64,000 bases of DNA from Paenibacillus oenotherae (GTDB taxonomy: Bacteria; Bacillota; Bacilli; Paenibacillales; Paenibacillaceae), in NCBI RefSeq assembly GCF_019443105.1, contig NZ_JAHZIJ010000009.1, positions 122,257 to 186,256 of the forward strand, given 5' to 3'. The position numbers were made by a program, and so were the translations under genes. The notes under the pieces were generated by a model that was not told the origin of the DNA, did not search any database, and saw nothing but the letters and a program-made list of their open reading frames with translations. Positions within the stretch are counted from its first letter, which is position 1. The number at the start of each line of letters is the position of its first letter. Below are positions 25,688 to 32,852 of this stretch, in pieces.

Positions 25688-26109
25688 GTGAGTATATAAG
25701 CAAACTGGCGCTGATGGATTGGCTGGAGATGCAACAATTAGGAGAAATCGAAGAATACGAACTCGACCGAGCTGGTGCATACGGAACCGCCTATAAAGAG
25801 ATCGACAAAGGGCGCTTCGATATCACATCCGATCAGGGAGAAGTACAGCTTCGCCCAGAGGTTAAGTGGTTTGCCGAGCAGATGGAGACGGTCTTGAGAG
25901 CCGACGATCATAAAGGCGGATGGTTGCATATGGACTTTGGTGACCTTATGCAACGCTTAACAGAAGAGGTTGACGAACTGTTTGAACTTCAAGGGACGGA
26001 ACCAGCCAATGAATTTGTAATCAAAGAAGCTGCTGACGTTGCTAATTTTGCAATGATGATTGCTGATCTGGTTCGTCGTTCATCCAGAGAAGGGAGAGCA
26101 GAGCGATGA
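25684..26109 (+). CDS. MazG-like nucleotide pyrophosphohydrolase
   Basis: A 141-residue protein. The C-terminal half holds a MazG/all-alpha NTP-PPase core: MQRLTEEVDELFELQG (ExxE) and EAADVANFAMMIADLVRR (ExxD). It would hydrolyse (d)NTPs to monophosphates, for example to clear modified nucleotides. The N-terminal 60 residues are variable. Overlaps both neighbours by 4 bp. Confidence 0.75.
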   Translation: MSEYISKLALMDWLEMQQLGEIEEYELDRAGAYGTAYKEIDKGRFDITSDQGEVQLRPEVKWFAEQMETVLRADDHKGGWLHMDFGDLMQRLTEEVDELFELQGTEPANEFVIKEAADVANFAMMIADLVRRSSREGRAER

Positions 26110-26354
26110 ACGATAACGTAAACCAACCATCACACTATACAGCTGGCAACGTCGAGTGCATTGACGCAATAGAGGCCGCGACAACGGGATTAGAGGGCAT
26201 AGAGGCTGTATGCACGGCCAACGTAATCAAGTACGTCTGGCGCTGGAAGAGGAAGAACGGGCTGGAGGACATTCTTAAAGCTAGGTGGTACTTGGACAAG
26301 CTGATAAAGCAACTAGAGGGAGTTGAGCAGGATGAGCGAGCAACAGGCAATTGA
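26106..26354 (+). CDS. DUF3310 phage protein
   Basis: An 82-residue protein with the DUF3310 pattern NQPSHYTAGNVECIDAIEA, then ANVIKYVWRWKRKNGLEDIL and KARWYLDKLI. Common next to MazG-like genes in phages and thought to be a nucleotide-kinase-like regulator. Function unproven. Confidence 0.88.
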   Translation: MNDNVNQPSHYTAGNVECIDAIEAATTGLEGIEAVCTANVIKYVWRWKRKNGLEDILKARWYLDKLIKQLEGVEQDERATGN

Positions 26355-26937
26355 GCAATTATCAAGCTACCGGCAAATGCAAGCCCGCATCAAGGTGTTA
26401 TCTACCTACAGTGTCGGTGCCGGGATCACGGTGAGTCGCCTTAACCAGGAGGATCAGTTACAAGACCTGCACCGCCGATTACGTGGGCTACCGTCCTACA
26501 TGTATCTATCAACACGGGAGCTACGTTTAGAGCAAGTCGCTAACGCCTATATGACCCGCCACCCGGCGGGTGTAAAGAGCCAGCTTGCCGCTGTGCCGAC
26601 GCACGGAGTTGATGACGAGGACAGTTCACTGCTGCAGGAGCTGCGAGCCAAGATTGCAAAGGTCGTGGCAGCCAGAGGGTACGACATCCGCGACGACTTG
26701 GATGCGGTGCTGGATCGACTTGTCGAGCTGCAGGAGCTGCAGGACACGGTGAGCCGCATTGATACGGTGCTGGCCGCATTGGAGCAGTACAAGCCGGATT
26801 ATGCACGGCTACTGCAATTAAAATATATGGATGGTCTAACGCAGGAACAGGCAGCGGAGAGTTTGAATATCAACGAACGGACCGTAAGACGCCGGAGAAA
26901 TGAAGCTGAAAAGGAGTTTGTCCGGTTAATGTCCTGA
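26332..26937 (+). CDS. Sigma-70 region-4-like late activator
   Basis: A 201-residue protein. The C-terminal ~50 residues (YARLLQLKYMDGLTQEQAAE, then SLNINERTVRRRRNEAEKEF) are a sigma region-4 helix-turn-helix. The N-terminal two thirds are helical. Proteins in this position (ArpU/XtmR-like) switch on late phage genes, consistent with it being the last gene before the HNH/terminase module. I use ATG 26332; TTG 26323 is the alternative. Confidence 0.8.
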   Translation: MSEQQAIEQLSSYRQMQARIKVLSTYSVGAGITVSRLNQEDQLQDLHRRLRGLPSYMYLSTRELRLEQVANAYMTRHPAGVKSQLAAVPTHGVDDEDSSLLQELRAKIAKVVAARGYDIRDDLDAVLDRLVELQELQDTVSRIDTVLAALEQYKPDYARLLQLKYMDGLTQEQAAESLNINERTVRRRRNEAEKEFVRLMS

Positions 26938-27015
26938 AAATGTCCGTTCGATGTCCTTCACACCGCTGAATTTGACAGGTAAGATGGTATCATCGAAGAA
27001 TTATAAATACGCGAG

Positions 27016-27041
27016 AGTCGTCCAGTGATGGGCGGCTTTTT
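27016..27041 (+). terminator. Terminator of the early operon
   Basis: AGTCGTCC-agtgat-GGGCGGCTTTTTG: 8-bp stem with two G-U pairs and T-run, 75 bp after the sigma-like gene. Confidence 0.7.
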
Positions 27042-27060
27042 GTTTGGTGGTGAGCAACTT

Positions 27061-27201
27061 GTGAAGCCTAAAGAGTACAAGAAATATCAGCAAGACAAAG
27101 ACACCCCTAAGCAACCAAAACAGTGTGTCAGGTGCATCTGGGGCAGGTGGTGCGGTACAGCGCAAGTATGCAGCCGTCCTGTGTGCGTCAAAAACAAATA
27201 G
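27061..27201 (+). CDS. Small Cys-rich phage protein
   Basis: GTG start at 27061, 46 residues: a basic N-terminus (KPKEYKKYQQDKDTPKQPKQ) and five Cys arranged CVRC...C...C...C over the last 26 residues, likely metal-binding. GGTGGTG precedes the start. Unknown function. Confidence 0.5.
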   Translation: MKPKEYKKYQQDKDTPKQPKQCVRCIWGRWCGTAQVCSRPVCVKNK

Positions 27202-27229
27202 GCCGCAGGGATGCTTTCCCATACGGCTT
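27202..27229. terminator. Weak hairpin between convergent genes
   Basis: GCCG-CA-GGGA / TCCC-ATA-CGGC separates the small Cys-rich gene from the convergent HTH gene. No long T-run, so the terminator role is tentative. Confidence 0.4.
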
Positions 27230-27264
27230 AATGGCAGTCTAACATAAATCCCAACTTTTTGCAG

Positions 27265-27498
27265 TTATTTTTTCCGGTTGTATTTACTGGCTTCTTCCTT
27301 TCGTTGAAGCACATCGGCTCGCCAGAATAGCCGGTCTTTACCGCTGTCCTTGATTGGGGTTAACTTCCCATTCTTCACAAAGCCGTGAATGTTCTGTCTT
27401 TTACAATCCAGTATCTCCATTGCCTCCGATGTGGTGACGACTTCTTGGGCTAACCAGGCTGTGAGTTCTTCTTTGGATTCAAAGGTGTACATGGACAT
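27265..27498 (-). CDS. Excisionase/MerR-like HTH protein coupled to a hydrophobic peptide
   Basis: About 77 residues: ELTAWLAQEVVTTSEAMEIL, then a wing FVKNGKLTPIKDSGKDRLFW typical of DNA-binding excisionase-like domains. I start at ATG 27498, which overlaps the TGA of the upstream 32-residue peptide (TGATG), so the two are translationally coupled. Transcribed against the surrounding early and late genes, thus expressible in the lysogen. It may regulate the adjacent peptide module or excision. Confidence 0.7.
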   Translation of the reverse strand: MSMYTFESKEELTAWLAQEVVTTSEAMEILDCKRQNIHGFVKNGKLTPIKDSGKDRLFWRADVLQRKEEASKYNRKK

Positions 27499-27596
27499 CA
27501 CCACTTGACCAGAAGAATGACCAGCGCAGTAATACTGATAGCGAGCGCAACGATACTGATAACCATTGAGATTTTATTGATCTGTGAGGTGTTCAT
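27498..27596 (-). CDS. 32-residue single-span hydrophobic peptide (B1)
   Basis: Reads MNTSQINKISMVISIVALAI then SITALVILLVKW: a polar N-tail and one transmembrane helix. AAAGGGG precedes the ATG. Homologous to the peptide at 49090-49185 (shared MVIS-VAL-IS--LVI pattern). Resembles holin-like or type I toxin peptides. Its start overlaps the opposing extended -10 promoter at 27613-27621. Confidence 0.6.
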   Translation of the reverse strand: MNTSQINKISMVISIVALAISITALVILLVKW

Positions 27597-27612
27597 ATCC
27601 TCATCCCCTTTG

Positions 27613-27730
27613 TGGTATAATGAGTTAAGCGAGAAAGAAACAGCAACCCTTATATTTCACCGTCCCCGTTAAACCGAGGCCCCTTTCGGGGCCAAGGCTT
27701 GTGGGTACTGCTTAGCGGCTGAGTGTGACG
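27613..27730 (+). ncRNA. Candidate antisense RNA of the type I-like module, copy 1
   Basis: An extended -10 promoter TGGTATAAT (27613-27621) drives plus-strand RNA from ~27628. The RNA would begin with GAGAAAGAAACAGCAA (27631-27646), be complementary to the 3' part of the minus-strand peptide mRNA, and contain the GGCCCC hairpin. The 3' end is not defined by a T-run; the boundary given is a guess. The layout matches TxpA/RatA and BsrG/SR4, where the antitoxin RNA overlaps the toxin 3' end. Confidence 0.5.
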
Positions 27731-27828
27731 ATGAGGGCGATAATCGAGTTCATTAGGCTAATGATTGCCGTCACTAGCGTAAGTAATGAGCGATTATCCG
27801 TTTGCTGTTTCTTTCTCTTTTTCTTCAT
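27712..27828 (-). CDS. 38-residue toxin-like membrane peptide (A1)
   Basis: Sequence MKKKRKKQQTDNRSLLTLVT then AIISLMNSIIALIVTLSR: a strongly basic N-terminus and one transmembrane helix, like type I toxins. AAGGAGGTG precedes ATG 27828; promoter TTGACG / 18 bp / TATAAT lies at ~27848-27883 on the minus strand. Codons 4-9 (27802-27817) are perfectly complementary to 27631-27646 in the same mRNA, a 16-bp 5'-3' interaction that would hide the start of translation. Confidence 0.65.
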   Translation of the reverse strand: MKKKRKKQQTDNRSLLTLVTAIISLMNSIIALIVTLSR

Positions 27829-27943
27829 TGGCTTGTTCACCTCCTTGTCTTTATTATAACATTAATACTTTACGATCGTCAAGTAATATATTCTATTTTG
27901 CCTGATCTCATGATCGGGCTATTTTGCGTTGGGGGTACTTGTT

Positions 27944-28324
27944 ATGCCAGCCAAGCCCAAGCGGCCATGTAACAAAACGGGATGCCGCACCTTAACAAGT
28001 AGCCGGTATTGTGATGAGCATGTGCATATAGCTGTACAACAGCGCAAGCAGAGACATAAGCAGTACGATACATTAAAACGGGATAAGCAAGCAGCAGCGT
28101 TCTACCATGGCGTGGAGTGGCAGGCTGCAAGGCAGGCCGCATTAATGCGAGATCACGGGTTATGCCAACACTGCAAGCTAGAGAGGTGTATCACGGTGGC
28201 AGACATGGTGCATCACCGGTTCCCTGTTCGTTCGCATTGGCACTTGCGGTTGGTACTGAGCAACCTTGTGAGTTTGTGTAATAGTTGTCATGCCAAGATA
28301 GACCATGGCAAGATTGGAGGGTGA
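27944..28324 (+). CDS. HNH endonuclease of the packaging module
   Basis: A 126-residue protein. N-terminal Cys cluster PCNKTGCRTLTSSRYCDEH and the HNH core HGLCQHCKLERCITVADMVHH, then LVSLCNSCHAKIDH. HNH proteins beside P27-type small terminases assist cos cleavage in HK97-like phages. I use ATG 27944; GGGGGTACTTG precedes it. Confidence 0.9.
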   Translation: MPAKPKRPCNKTGCRTLTSSRYCDEHVHIAVQQRKQRHKQYDTLKRDKQAAAFYHGVEWQAARQAALMRDHGLCQHCKLERCITVADMVHHRFPVRSHWHLRLVLSNLVSLCNSCHAKIDHGKIGG

Positions 28325-28328
28325 GACT

Positions 28329-28463
28329 ATGGATATCAAGCACATATGTGAAACGTGCAATAAAGAAGCAGAGCCAAACAAGGAGAAGAGCAACGAGAAC
28401 TGGTCCGTGTATGATACGACATGTAAACGTTGCGGCGGAAAGGTGAAGATGAACTTCCAATAG
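28329..28463 (+). CDS. 44-residue zinc-ribbon-like protein
   Basis: Sequence starts MDIKHICETCNKEAEPNKEK and ends with TTCKRCGGKVKMNFQ: two CxxC pairs 25 residues apart, a minimal zinc ribbon. GGAGGGTGAG precedes the ATG. Position between HNH and terminase suggests a packaging accessory. Confidence 0.65.
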   Translation: MDIKHICETCNKEAEPNKEKSNENWSVYDTTCKRCGGKVKMNFQ

Positions 28464-28583
28464 GGGCAGGGGTATACCCTACTAACCCCCGGGGGGAGGT
28501 CCTGAAATATATAAATCAAAAGGCTAGGACCGCGCCCCCAGCTTGGCACAAACTTTTTTCGTTTTTTGAGATTTTTCAATGTG
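28464..28583 (+). other. Candidate cos region
   Basis: Non-coding stretch with GGGGTATACCCTACTAACCCCC, then CGGGGGGAGGTCCTG, and GGACCGCGCCCCC at ~28528-28540, followed by poly-T-rich DNA. In HNH plus P27-terminase phages the cohesive end lies between these genes and often contains a GACCGCxCCCC-like core. Exact cut positions cannot be read from sequence. Confidence 0.4.
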
Positions 28584-28670
28584 ATGCGGTAGTGATAATG
28601 GCAAACACGGGATAACAGGTTCCGGACTAGGGTGGAAACCAAATTCGGGGTTCGAGCCCCCGACCGCATC
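28584..28670 (+). other. tRNA-like structure upstream of the small terminase
   Basis: 87 nt fold like a class II tRNA. Acceptor ATGCGGT (28584-28590) pairs fully with ACCGCAT (28663-28669). The T-arm CGGGG-TTCGAGC-CCCCG (28646-28662) is canonical. An anticodon-like stem CGGGA/TTCCG with 7-nt loop TAACAGG lacks the invariant U33, and a long variable arm contains GGT...ACC. D-stem is poor and no CCA is encoded. Either a decayed tRNA or a tRNA-mimic; not a functional tRNA by inspection. Confidence 0.5.
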
Positions 28671-28698
28671 GTCACTATTAAGCTGGAGGTGAGCCCTC

Positions 28699-29304
28699 GT
28701 GGCAGGGAGACATGCGAAACCGGTTGCTCTGCATGTAGCAGAGGGCAACCCGAACAGATTGACCAAGGAAGAGATCAAGCAACGGCAGGAGGCCGAAGTC
28801 AAACTTGGGGAGAAGGATCTGGCAAAGCTCAAGAAGCCAGCATTTGTTTCCAAGGACAAGGCAGCCTCAAAAATCTGGAATGAACTGATCAAAGAATACA
28901 AGCTTGCTGCCGCACAAGGTGTTGAGCTGCTAACCAGCTCAGATATCGGAATGCTGGCTCTGTACTGCAAAACCTATAGCGAGTATGAACGGCTACTCGG
29001 CGCCTATCAACGGATTGACCGAATCGCTGAAAACACGGACGCCCTGTATGATTACATCTTGGGGCAGGATGAGTTTGTAATTAAAGCGATGACTCAGATT
29101 GCACAACTGGCGTCCATAGATGGCATCTTGAAAATCGAAACGGCCATCAACAAAAAAATGGACATGCTGCTCAAGATGCAAGACAGGCTCTTCTTAAATC
29201 CGCTGGCCAAGGTGAAGAACGTACCAAAGCCGAAGAAGGAAGAGAAGAAATCTGCGATGGCCCAGTTTATGAACCGCCGAGCAGGTGGCGGCCATGGCAC
29301 ATGA
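28699..29304 (+). CDS. terS: Terminase small subunit, P27 family
   Basis: A 201-residue protein. Starts AGRHAKPVALHVAEGNPNRL, the P27-family signature, then a helical core (AASKIWNELIKEYKLAAAQG and SDIGMLALYCKTYSEYERLL) and a basic tail. It recognises the packaging site and loads the motor. GTG start at 28699 after GGAGGTGAG. Confidence 0.93.
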   Translation: MAGRHAKPVALHVAEGNPNRLTKEEIKQRQEAEVKLGEKDLAKLKKPAFVSKDKAASKIWNELIKEYKLAAAQGVELLTSSDIGMLALYCKTYSEYERLLGAYQRIDRIAENTDALYDYILGQDEFVIKAMTQIAQLASIDGILKIETAINKKMDMLLKMQDRLFLNPLAKVKNVPKPKKEEKKSAMAQFMNRRAGGGHGT

Positions 29305-30886
29305 TAAGCAGCGTGCTCTTGAGCCGATTGAGTTTATTCAGATGCTTCATGCCGTTGATGACTTTTACGGACAACCTTTCATCCTGCTCGACTGGCAATA
29401 TCAAATCTTATGGGATGTATACGGGACGATAACTGACCGAGGGTATAGGCAATATCAATATGCCTATCTAGAAGTCCCTAAGAAGAACGGTAAAACGTCA
29501 CTTATCGCGGCTGTTGCGCTATACCACCTGACATGCGATCCGCCAGGCGGACAAATATACTGTTGTGCGGCAGACAAAGAGCAGGCAAAGCTTGTTTACA
29601 AGGCTGCAGCAGGGATGATCGAGCAGGAACCAGAGCTAGAAGGCATCTTGAAAGTCACGGAAAGCTCGAAAGAGATCAAAAACGTGCTTACAGGAACAGT
29701 CATGAAAGTCCTGTCAGCTGAGGCATATACCAAGCATGGCATTAACCCGACTGTCGTCATATTTGATGAACTTCACGCCCAACCTAACCGCGATTTGTGG
29801 GATGTAATGACATTTGGAGCGGGAGCTGCACGGAAAGAGCCTCTATGGTGGGTTATTACAACTGCTGGTGACGACCCAGATCGGCACTCAGTTGGTTGGG
29901 AACAGCACGAATACGCGAAACAAGTCATATCTGGTGAGATCATAGATCCATCGTGGTATGCCAAGGTTTATGGAATACCCGAAGATGGGATCGATGCCGA
30001 AGGCAAAGAGGTAGACATATACGATGAGTCGTTGTGGTATCAGGTTAATCCAAGCTTGGGCCACACGATCGATATAGATGCTGTGCGCAAAGAGGCGCTC
30101 GCTGCTCGCAATAAGGAGTCAGCGGAGCGTCTTTTTCGTTGGTTGCGACTGAATCAGTGGATTTCGCTCAAGCGGACCGGATGGCAGCCGTTGACGTTGT
30201 GGGATAAGACGGCGGGTCAATGGGGGCTGTCCGAACTGGTCGGCAAAAGGTGTTATCCCGGTCTAGACTTATCAAGCACAACAGACATTACGGCAGCGTG
30301 TTACCTCTTTCCACCGCAAAGCGGCCTACCAGACTGGCGGGTTGTTTTTGACGCATGGATACCAGAGGACAATATGCGCGAACGGGTCCGTGTTGATAAG
30401 GTGCCTTATGACAAATGGGTGGATCAAAAGCACCTGCTGACCACTCCGGGAGATGTCGTGGATTATGATTTTGTTGAGGCTCGCATCTTGGCAGCCAATC
30501 AACAATACGACATGCAAACACTCGGGACCGATCCATGGAATAGCCGAATGTTATCTCAACGGCTTATTCGCGGTGGCGTGGAAGTTGTGGAGATCGCGCA
30601 GAACATGCAAAACATGAGTCCTGCCATGAAACTTATAGAGCAACTCATGAAAAGAGGATTGATGACCCATGAAGTAAACCCTGTTGCTCGCTGGTGCTGG
30701 GGAAATGTTGCCGTTGCAGTAGACGGAAATGAGAACATCAAGCCGATGAAGAACAAGTCCAAGGAACGTATCGACTTGATTGTGGCCATGATTAATGCCA
30801 TGGCGACAGCTATGCTCTTTGAAGAGATCGACATGAACTTCGGGGAGTTTGCCGAAGAAGAATTTTTGGATAAGCTTTGGAGCTGA
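29294..30886 (+). CDS. terL: Terminase large subunit
   Basis: About 530 residues. ATPase domain: adenine/Walker A VPKKNGKTSLIAAVALYHL, Walker B VVIFDELHA (DE catalytic), and the coupling motif VITTAGDD. The C-terminal RNase H-like nuclease starts at GLDLSSTTDITA, with further acidic residues in TLGTDPWNSR. It pumps DNA and cuts cos ends. Start ATG 29294 chosen; GTG 29285 possible. Confidence 0.95.
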   Translation: MAHDKQRALEPIEFIQMLHAVDDFYGQPFILLDWQYQILWDVYGTITDRGYRQYQYAYLEVPKKNGKTSLIAAVALYHLTCDPPGGQIYCCAADKEQAKLVYKAAAGMIEQEPELEGILKVTESSKEIKNVLTGTVMKVLSAEAYTKHGINPTVVIFDELHAQPNRDLWDVMTFGAGAARKEPLWWVITTAGDDPDRHSVGWEQHEYAKQVISGEIIDPSWYAKVYGIPEDGIDAEGKEVDIYDESLWYQVNPSLGHTIDIDAVRKEALAARNKESAERLFRWLRLNQWISLKRTGWQPLTLWDKTAGQWGLSELVGKRCYPGLDLSSTTDITAACYLFPPQSGLPDWRVVFDAWIPEDNMRERVRVDKVPYDKWVDQKHLLTTPGDVVDYDFVEARILAANQQYDMQTLGTDPWNSRMLSQRLIRGGVEVVEIAQNMQNMSPAMKLIEQLMKRGLMTHEVNPVARWCWGNVAVAVDGNENIKPMKNKSKERIDLIVAMINAMATAMLFEEIDMNFGEFAEEEFLDKLWS

Positions 30887-30909
30887 TCTTGAAAGGAGGG
30901 GGTGCTGAT

Positions 30910-32235
30910 GTGAATATCTTGAATGTTGCCCGGCGAATAGTCGGAATGCCTGAGAAACGCGAAACAGTAGAACTAAATGTAGACGATCGGCGCCTACTTG
31001 AAATGTTTGGCATCGACCCTGACAGCATCAATGTCAAGGGAAAGGCAGCTCTCAAAATCGATACGGTTTATGCTTGTGTGCGCATCCGGTCAGAGTCAGT
31101 AGCGAAACTGCCGCTGAAAGTCCACCAAGAGGATGAAAATGGTATCCAGAAGCCAGCCAAGCACCAATTGCACCAATTACTCAGGCTTCGCCCTAATCCA
31201 TACATGAGTGCTTTCGACTTTTGGAAGTGCATAGAAGCTCAGAGCTGCCTATATGGTAATGCCTACGCCAGTATTGAGTATGATCGGCGCGGTCGCGTTG
31301 TTGGACTTTGGCCGATGGATGCAGCGCGTGTAAAGATCATCGTGGACAATGATACGGCAGCGAGCGGTATTGTCACCAATCAATCGTCAGTAGCTTATGA
31401 GGTTAACCTGGGGGCAGAGCAGCGCAAGCTAATGCCGCATGATGTGCTCCATTTTAAATCCGGATTGACGCTTGATGGGATTGTAGGGCTGTCACCGCTT
31501 GACTTGCTCAAAGGGACACTTGAAAATGCAGCATCTGCAAATAAGTTCGTCAACAATTTTTACAAGCAAGGTCTGCAAGCCAAGGGAATCATTCAGTACG
31601 TAGGTGAGCTTGACGAGAAGGCCAAGCGGAATTTTCGTGATAAATTTGAATCCATGTCATCCGGACTGAACAACAGTCATCGGGTGGCATTAATGCCTGT
31701 CGGCTATCAGTTTGTGCCAATTGCGTTGAACATGCACGATGCGCAATTTTTGGAAAACAACCAGCTCACGATCCGACAGATCGCGGCGGCCTACGGCATC
31801 AAGATGCACCAGCTTAACGACTTGACGCGGGCGACGCATACCAACGTAGCGGAGCAGCAAAAGGAGTTTTACACTGACACGTTGCAACCGATCCTCACCT
31901 GCTATGAGCAGGAGATGACATGGAAACTGCTGCTGGATGACGAACTGGATGCTGGCTACTATTTGCGCTTCAATGTTGACGCGATTTTGCGCGGCGACCT
32001 GAAGAGTAGATACGAGGCGTACCGGATCGGGGTGCAGGGTGGCTTTTTGGCGCCCAATGAAGCGCGGGCTAAAGAGGAACTCCCCCCAAAAGAAGGCGGC
32101 GATCAGTTGTTAGTGAATGGCAGTATGGTGCCTATTATCGATGCAGGCAAAGCTTATAGCACGAAAGGGGGTGATGGAACTGGCACAGGAGAAGAAGACG
32201 ACCTCGACAAGGGAGATAAGAGCACTACCGGTTAA
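30910..32235 (+). CDS. HK97-type portal protein
   Basis: A 441-residue portal: KIDTVYACVRIRSESVAKLP, LLRLRPNPYMSAFDFWKCIE, QEMTWKLLLDDELDAGYYLR. It forms the 12-mer ring through which DNA passes. GTG 30910 has AAAGGAGGGGG; an upstream extension would cross this RBS. Its 3' end overlaps the protease gene by 62 bp. Confidence 0.95.
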   Translation: MNILNVARRIVGMPEKRETVELNVDDRRLLEMFGIDPDSINVKGKAALKIDTVYACVRIRSESVAKLPLKVHQEDENGIQKPAKHQLHQLLRLRPNPYMSAFDFWKCIEAQSCLYGNAYASIEYDRRGRVVGLWPMDAARVKIIVDNDTAASGIVTNQSSVAYEVNLGAEQRKLMPHDVLHFKSGLTLDGIVGLSPLDLLKGTLENAASANKFVNNFYKQGLQAKGIIQYVGELDEKAKRNFRDKFESMSSGLNNSHRVALMPVGYQFVPIALNMHDAQFLENNQLTIRQIAAAYGIKMHQLNDLTRATHTNVAEQQKEFYTDTLQPILTCYEQEMTWKLLLDDELDAGYYLRFNVDAILRGDLKSRYEAYRIGVQGGFLAPNEARAKEELPPKEGGDQLLVNGSMVPIIDAGKAYSTKGGDGTGTGEEDDLDKGDKSTTG

Positions 32236-32809
32236 GCTGGAGATCCGTGCATCCGAAGGAGACGACGGTAAGCGCACCATCACCGGGGCGATCAAGTACG
32301 ACACCGACAGTGCAGATATGCGTGACTGGTACGGCGATACGATCGTGGAGCAGATTGCATCGGGTGCGTTTGCTGAAAGCTTGGCACAGCGTGGTGTAGT
32401 CGGGCTTTGGAGTCACGACACAAGCCAGGTGCTCGGGAATACCAAATCAGGTACACTGCGGGTATTTGATGGTACGAAGGAAATGAGGTTTGAATTGGAC
32501 ATCCCCAATACATCTGTAGGAAACGACGCTTGGGAGTTGATCCAGCGCGGGGACGTAGATGGTGTGTCCTTCGGAATGCGAGTCACCAAGGATAAATGGT
32601 CAACCGAGAAGCGCGGCGAACTGAAAATTTACAAGCGGTCTATTCTCAACGCTGAACTTTTCGAAATCAGCCCGGTGGCTTTTCCGGCTTATCCGGCCAA
32701 TGAAATTAACGCGGAAGCGCGGAGCCTGGAAGAATTCAAGGCCGAAGAATTACGGTCCAAAAATGAATACGAGAAAGAACGCTTACTTATGGAGCTTGAT
32801 CTAATCTGA
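32174..32809 (+). CDS. Prohead maturation protease (HK97 family)
   Basis: A 211-residue U35-type serine protease. Catalytic His in VVGLWSHDTSQVLG, Ser in DVDGVSFGMRV, and the downstream acidic residue in LNAELFEISPVAFPAYPA. It cleaves the delta domain of the capsid protein. GGGGGTG precedes ATG 32174. Confidence 0.95.
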   Translation: MELAQEKKTTSTREIRALPVKLEIRASEGDDGKRTITGAIKYDTDSADMRDWYGDTIVEQIASGAFAESLAQRGVVGLWSHDTSQVLGNTKSGTLRVFDGTKEMRFELDIPNTSVGNDAWELIQRGDVDGVSFGMRVTKDKWSTEKRGELKIYKRSILNAELFEISPVAFPAYPANEINAEARSLEEFKAEELRSKNEYEKERLLMELDLI

Positions 32810-32852
32810 TCGGCTCTTTTTGTTTGTCCAAAAAATATACGAGGTGATTATT

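Larger units (their letters stand above)
27604..27828. repeat. 225-bp direct repeat, copy 1 (toxin-like module)
   Basis: Nearly identical and equal in length to 49193-49417. It includes the 38-residue peptide gene, a GGCCCC-TTTC-GGGGCC hairpin (~27679-27694), a 16-bp inverted repeat and an opposing promoter. The two copies, in the same orientation, bracket the complete late-gene block. Confidence 0.9.

Noticed and set aside
28584-28670. Functional phage tRNA
   Set aside because: Anticodon loop lacks U33, D-stem is weak, and no CCA is encoded. Kept only as a tRNA-like structure.
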